Source: an uncultured Micrococcales bacterium
GTDB taxonomy: Bacteria > Actinomycetota > Actinomycetes > Actinomycetales > Microbacteriaceae
DNA length: 5,824 nt
Direction: 5' to 3'
NCBI GenBank assembly: GCA_913060985.1
Contig: CAJXTQ010000040.1
Coordinates: 1-5,824, forward strand
Under the pieces are notes generated by a model. The model worked only from the letters and a program-made list of their open reading frames with translations. It was not told the origin of the DNA and searched no databases. This document shows positions 4,611 to 5,824 of the stretch, in pieces (positions within the stretch are counted from its first letter, which is position 1; every line of letters starts with the position of its first letter). Made by a program: the position numbers and the translations under genes.

Positions 4611-5350
4611 GTTTTGCTGACTCAGCAGGAGTCCCTTGGGAAGGTAGGAGCTTCTCCGAGAATGCCTTTGCTCAAGATGATGGCAGAGAACTGCCAGAGA
4701 TATCTGCCGCTCTAGAAGCATTTACCGAATCCAAGTTGAGTTTGGAGCAACTCATAAACTCTTTTCGACAGAGCAGAGTATTGATACCTCTGGTCCCGAA
4801 GGCAGAGGGTAAAAAAATTGGTCAACACGGGCTAAGCGTTGATACCAGCTCTGAGATGAACATAGTTGCCCTAGAGGGACCTGACGGACATCCAGCACTT
4901 CCTGTATTTACCTCAACTGAAAATGTGATGGCATGGAAAAGTGAGGCCAGACCCGTTCCCGCCCAATTTGAGAGAGCACTTTTAGCTGCAGCTGCCGAGG
5001 GACAAACCAGAGTGGTGGTCAATCCCGGTCAGTCCAATTGGTTTGCAATACGGCGGCCTGCAATCGAGGCTCTCGCTCAGCAACAGCATTGGATAAGCCC
5101 AGACCGAGACGAGAGAGTTAAGGCATTGGTCTCTGCAGCCATCAAATCAATTCCGGTAGAGGGATTTAGGCTGATGCCAGGAGATCCGAATGGCCAGCTG
5201 GCCGCCGATGAGTTGATTGTCTTTTTGAAGCTTCAGAAGGATTTGACTCAACAGCAGGTCAAGGATGTCGTTCCCGGTTTCCTATCTGCCCTGGACTACG
5301 AGAGCTTCAATCCGTTGGTTGATTCGCTGAAGATATCGCTTGTCAGTTGA
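4607..5350 (+). CDS. SseB-family protein of unknown function
   Basis: This 247-residue soluble protein matches the SseB N-terminal domain family, named for a Salmonella protein but widespread in actinobacteria next to the his/priA genes. The SseB-type core is at about residues 32-155: helix ISAALEAFTESKLSLEQLINSF, then SRVLIPLVP, the strand MNIVALEGPDGHPALPVFTS, the helix VMAW, and RVVVNPGQSNWFAIRRPAIEAL. Residues 160-247 form a second alpha/beta part without a motif I can name. No signal peptide or membrane segment is present. The GTG at 4607 overlaps the priA stop as GTGA, with GAGG at 4596-4599 upstream, so it is probably translated with priA. Its role in histidine synthesis, if any, is unknown. 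The N-terminal sequence VPWEGRSFSENAFAQDDGR is retained, which supports the start. It ends 8 bp inside the convergent neighbour. Confidence 0.85.
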   Translation: MSFADSAGVPWEGRSFSENAFAQDDGRELPEISAALEAFTESKLSLEQLINSFRQSRVLIPLVPKAEGKKIGQHGLSVDTSSEMNIVALEGPDGHPALPVFTSTENVMAWKSEARPVPAQFERALLAAAAEGQTRVVVNPGQSNWFAIRRPAIEALAQQQHWISPDRDERVKALVSAAIKSIPVEGFRLMPGDPNGQLAADELIVFLKLQKDLTQQQVKDVVPGFLSALDYESFNPLVDSLKISLVS

Positions 5351-5678
5351 CGGGGCCTGTGAATTTCTCACCTGGACCCTGGCCCGGGGGATCCTGGTGG
5401 GTTGACGCCTCCCTGAAGGCAAGTTGCAATGATCTCAGTCCATCCCTAAGGGGTCTGGCATGGTGGTCACCGATTTCCGTGGATGCGGCGGTTACCAGTC
5501 CTGCCAGGGCGTGGATAAGTTTCCTGGCCTCTGCGAGATCTGTTTTTGGGCTATCTTCGGCCAGACCGCAGTGAACGGCAGCAGCACTCATTAGGTGAAC
5601 AGCCGTTGAATTAATAATCTCAACTGCTGGAACTTCGGCGATATCTCTGATTTCGTCGCCCGCATCCTTAAAATCCAA
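5343..5678 (-). CDS. DUF1844 family protein
   Basis: This 111-residue conserved actinobacterial protein of unknown function shows the family's marks: EVPAVEIINSTAVHLMSAAA (15-34), then DLAEARKLIHALAGLVTAAS (47-66), EIGDHHARPLRDGLRSLQLA (68-87), and a proline/glycine-rich tail GQGPGEKFTGPV. It is predicted all-helical and cytoplasmic. The start is a TTG at 5678 with AAAGGAG (minus strand, 5690-5684) five bases upstream; no ATG or GTG fits before the conserved core. Its stop falls inside the last codons of the SseB-family gene, an 8-bp tail-to-tail overlap. In related genomes, as recalled, this gene lies beside infC, which would be expected just past the right edge. No clear promoter was found upstream. 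Confidence 0.88.
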   Translation of the reverse strand: MDFKDAGDEIRDIAEVPAVEIINSTAVHLMSAAAVHCGLAEDSPKTDLAEARKLIHALAGLVTAASTEIGDHHARPLRDGLRSLQLAFREASTHQDPPGQGPGEKFTGPVN

Positions 5679-5682
5679 CTCT

Positions 5683-5690
5683 TCTCCTTT
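5683..5690 (-). promoter_or_regulatory. Ribosome binding site of the DUF1844 gene
   Basis: On the minus strand this reads AAAGGAGA, four bases before the TTG at 5678. It is the strongest Shine-Dalgarno match in the right half of the window and supports the rare TTG start. Confidence 0.7.
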
Positions 5691-5720
5691 GGGTAATGCT
5701 CTGTTAGGCTATCTGAGGCT

Positions 5721-5737
5721 CTGGAAAAAAGTTCCAG
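5721..5737. repeat. Small inverted repeat upstream of the DUF1844 gene
   Basis: CTGGAA (5721-5726) and TTCCAG (5732-5737) are reverse complements around a five-base A-rich loop. It lies 43 bp outside the DUF1844 start codon, in the divergent region. A six-pair stem is short and could be chance; an operator or leader hairpin is possible. Confidence 0.25.
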
Positions 5738-5761
5738 TCAGAAGAGGATTTCGATCCCACC

Positions 5762-5824
5762 TTGCATTCGATTCTAAGACTGTTGGGTAAGAAAGTTTGA
5801 TCCTTCTGCGCGCGTGCGCGGCCT
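5762..5824 (+). promoter_or_regulatory. Probable leader region of the next gene (perhaps infC), with GC-rich hairpin
   Basis: This stretch follows the DUF1844 gene and has no recognisable coding sequence on the + strand. A -35-like TTGCAT (5762-5767) has no good -10 at the right distance. The last 20 bases hold a 14-base alternating purine-pyrimidine run (5807-5820). As RNA, C5806 to C5811 can pair with G5816 to G5821 around the loop GCGU, with one U-G pair. The neighbourhood suggests an infC 5' leader, but the gene itself is outside the window. Confidence 0.25.

Noticed and set aside
5192..5203. Perfect 12-bp palindrome GGCCAGCTGGCC
   Set aside because: It lies in ordinary coding sequence of the SseB-family gene, and about one such palindrome is expected by chance in this length.
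5797..5824. Open frame from TTG at 5797 running off the right edge, as a possible infC start
   Set aside because: The first residues (ILLRACAA) do not resemble IF-3, the frame is only nine codons long here, and the bases are better explained as a hairpin.
1..5824. Mobile element, CRISPR array, tRNA, toxin-antitoxin or defence genes
   Set aside because: No transposase, regular repeats, cloverleaf sequence or relevant protein family is present; the window is core-genome in character.

Overview
The window reads as a compact piece of chromosome from a moderate-GC actinobacterium, most likely a small-genome member of the Microbacteriaceae (the freshwater or marine 'Luna' type, such as Rhodoluna or Aquiluna). 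The evidence is a PriA-type HisA with the Arg-Gly-Trp signature, actinobacterial forms of HisH, LexA and a DUF1844 protein, a near-consensus actinobacterial SOS box, and gene spacing of only a few bases. The taxon is inferred from protein style and gene order, not from a search.

Layout. Bases 1-497 hold the C-terminal part of the GTPase HflX (+). It meets lexA (-, 494-1114) head-on, and the two stop codons share one CTAG. Bases 1115-1268 are the only substantial regulatory region inside the window. It carries the lexA leader, a 12-bp palindrome, a sigma70-like promoter and a LexA box (1244-1259) just downstream of that promoter's -10. This promoter drives a small exported LysM protein (1272-1559), resembling the SOS-induced division inhibitors YneA, DivS and ChiZ. 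Without a clear new promoter the + strand continues into hisC, hisB, hisH, priA (hisA) and an SseB-family gene. Junctions are 16 bp, 4 bp, a 4-bp overlap (TTGA), a 1-bp overlap (TGATG) and a 4-bp overlap (GTGA). The SseB-family gene meets a convergent DUF1844 gene (-) with an 8-bp overlap. The last ~145 bases are intergenic and end in a GC-rich hairpin. In relatives infC usually follows, but it is not in the window.

How the genes work together. HisB makes imidazole-acetol phosphate and HisC transaminates it, two consecutive late histidine steps. PriA isomerises ProFAR to PRFAR, and HisH supplies ammonia to HisF, which is encoded elsewhere. hisG, hisI, hisE, hisF, hisD and the histidinol-phosphatase gene are absent here, so this is a partial his cluster. 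LexA and the LysM protein form an SOS repressor and division-checkpoint pair.

The main point of interest is that the his genes sit directly behind a LexA-controlled gene, with two RNA hairpins at the LysM/hisC junction and a strong hairpin within hisH. No mobile element, CRISPR array, tRNA, rRNA or phage gene was seen, and no clearly novel protein system.
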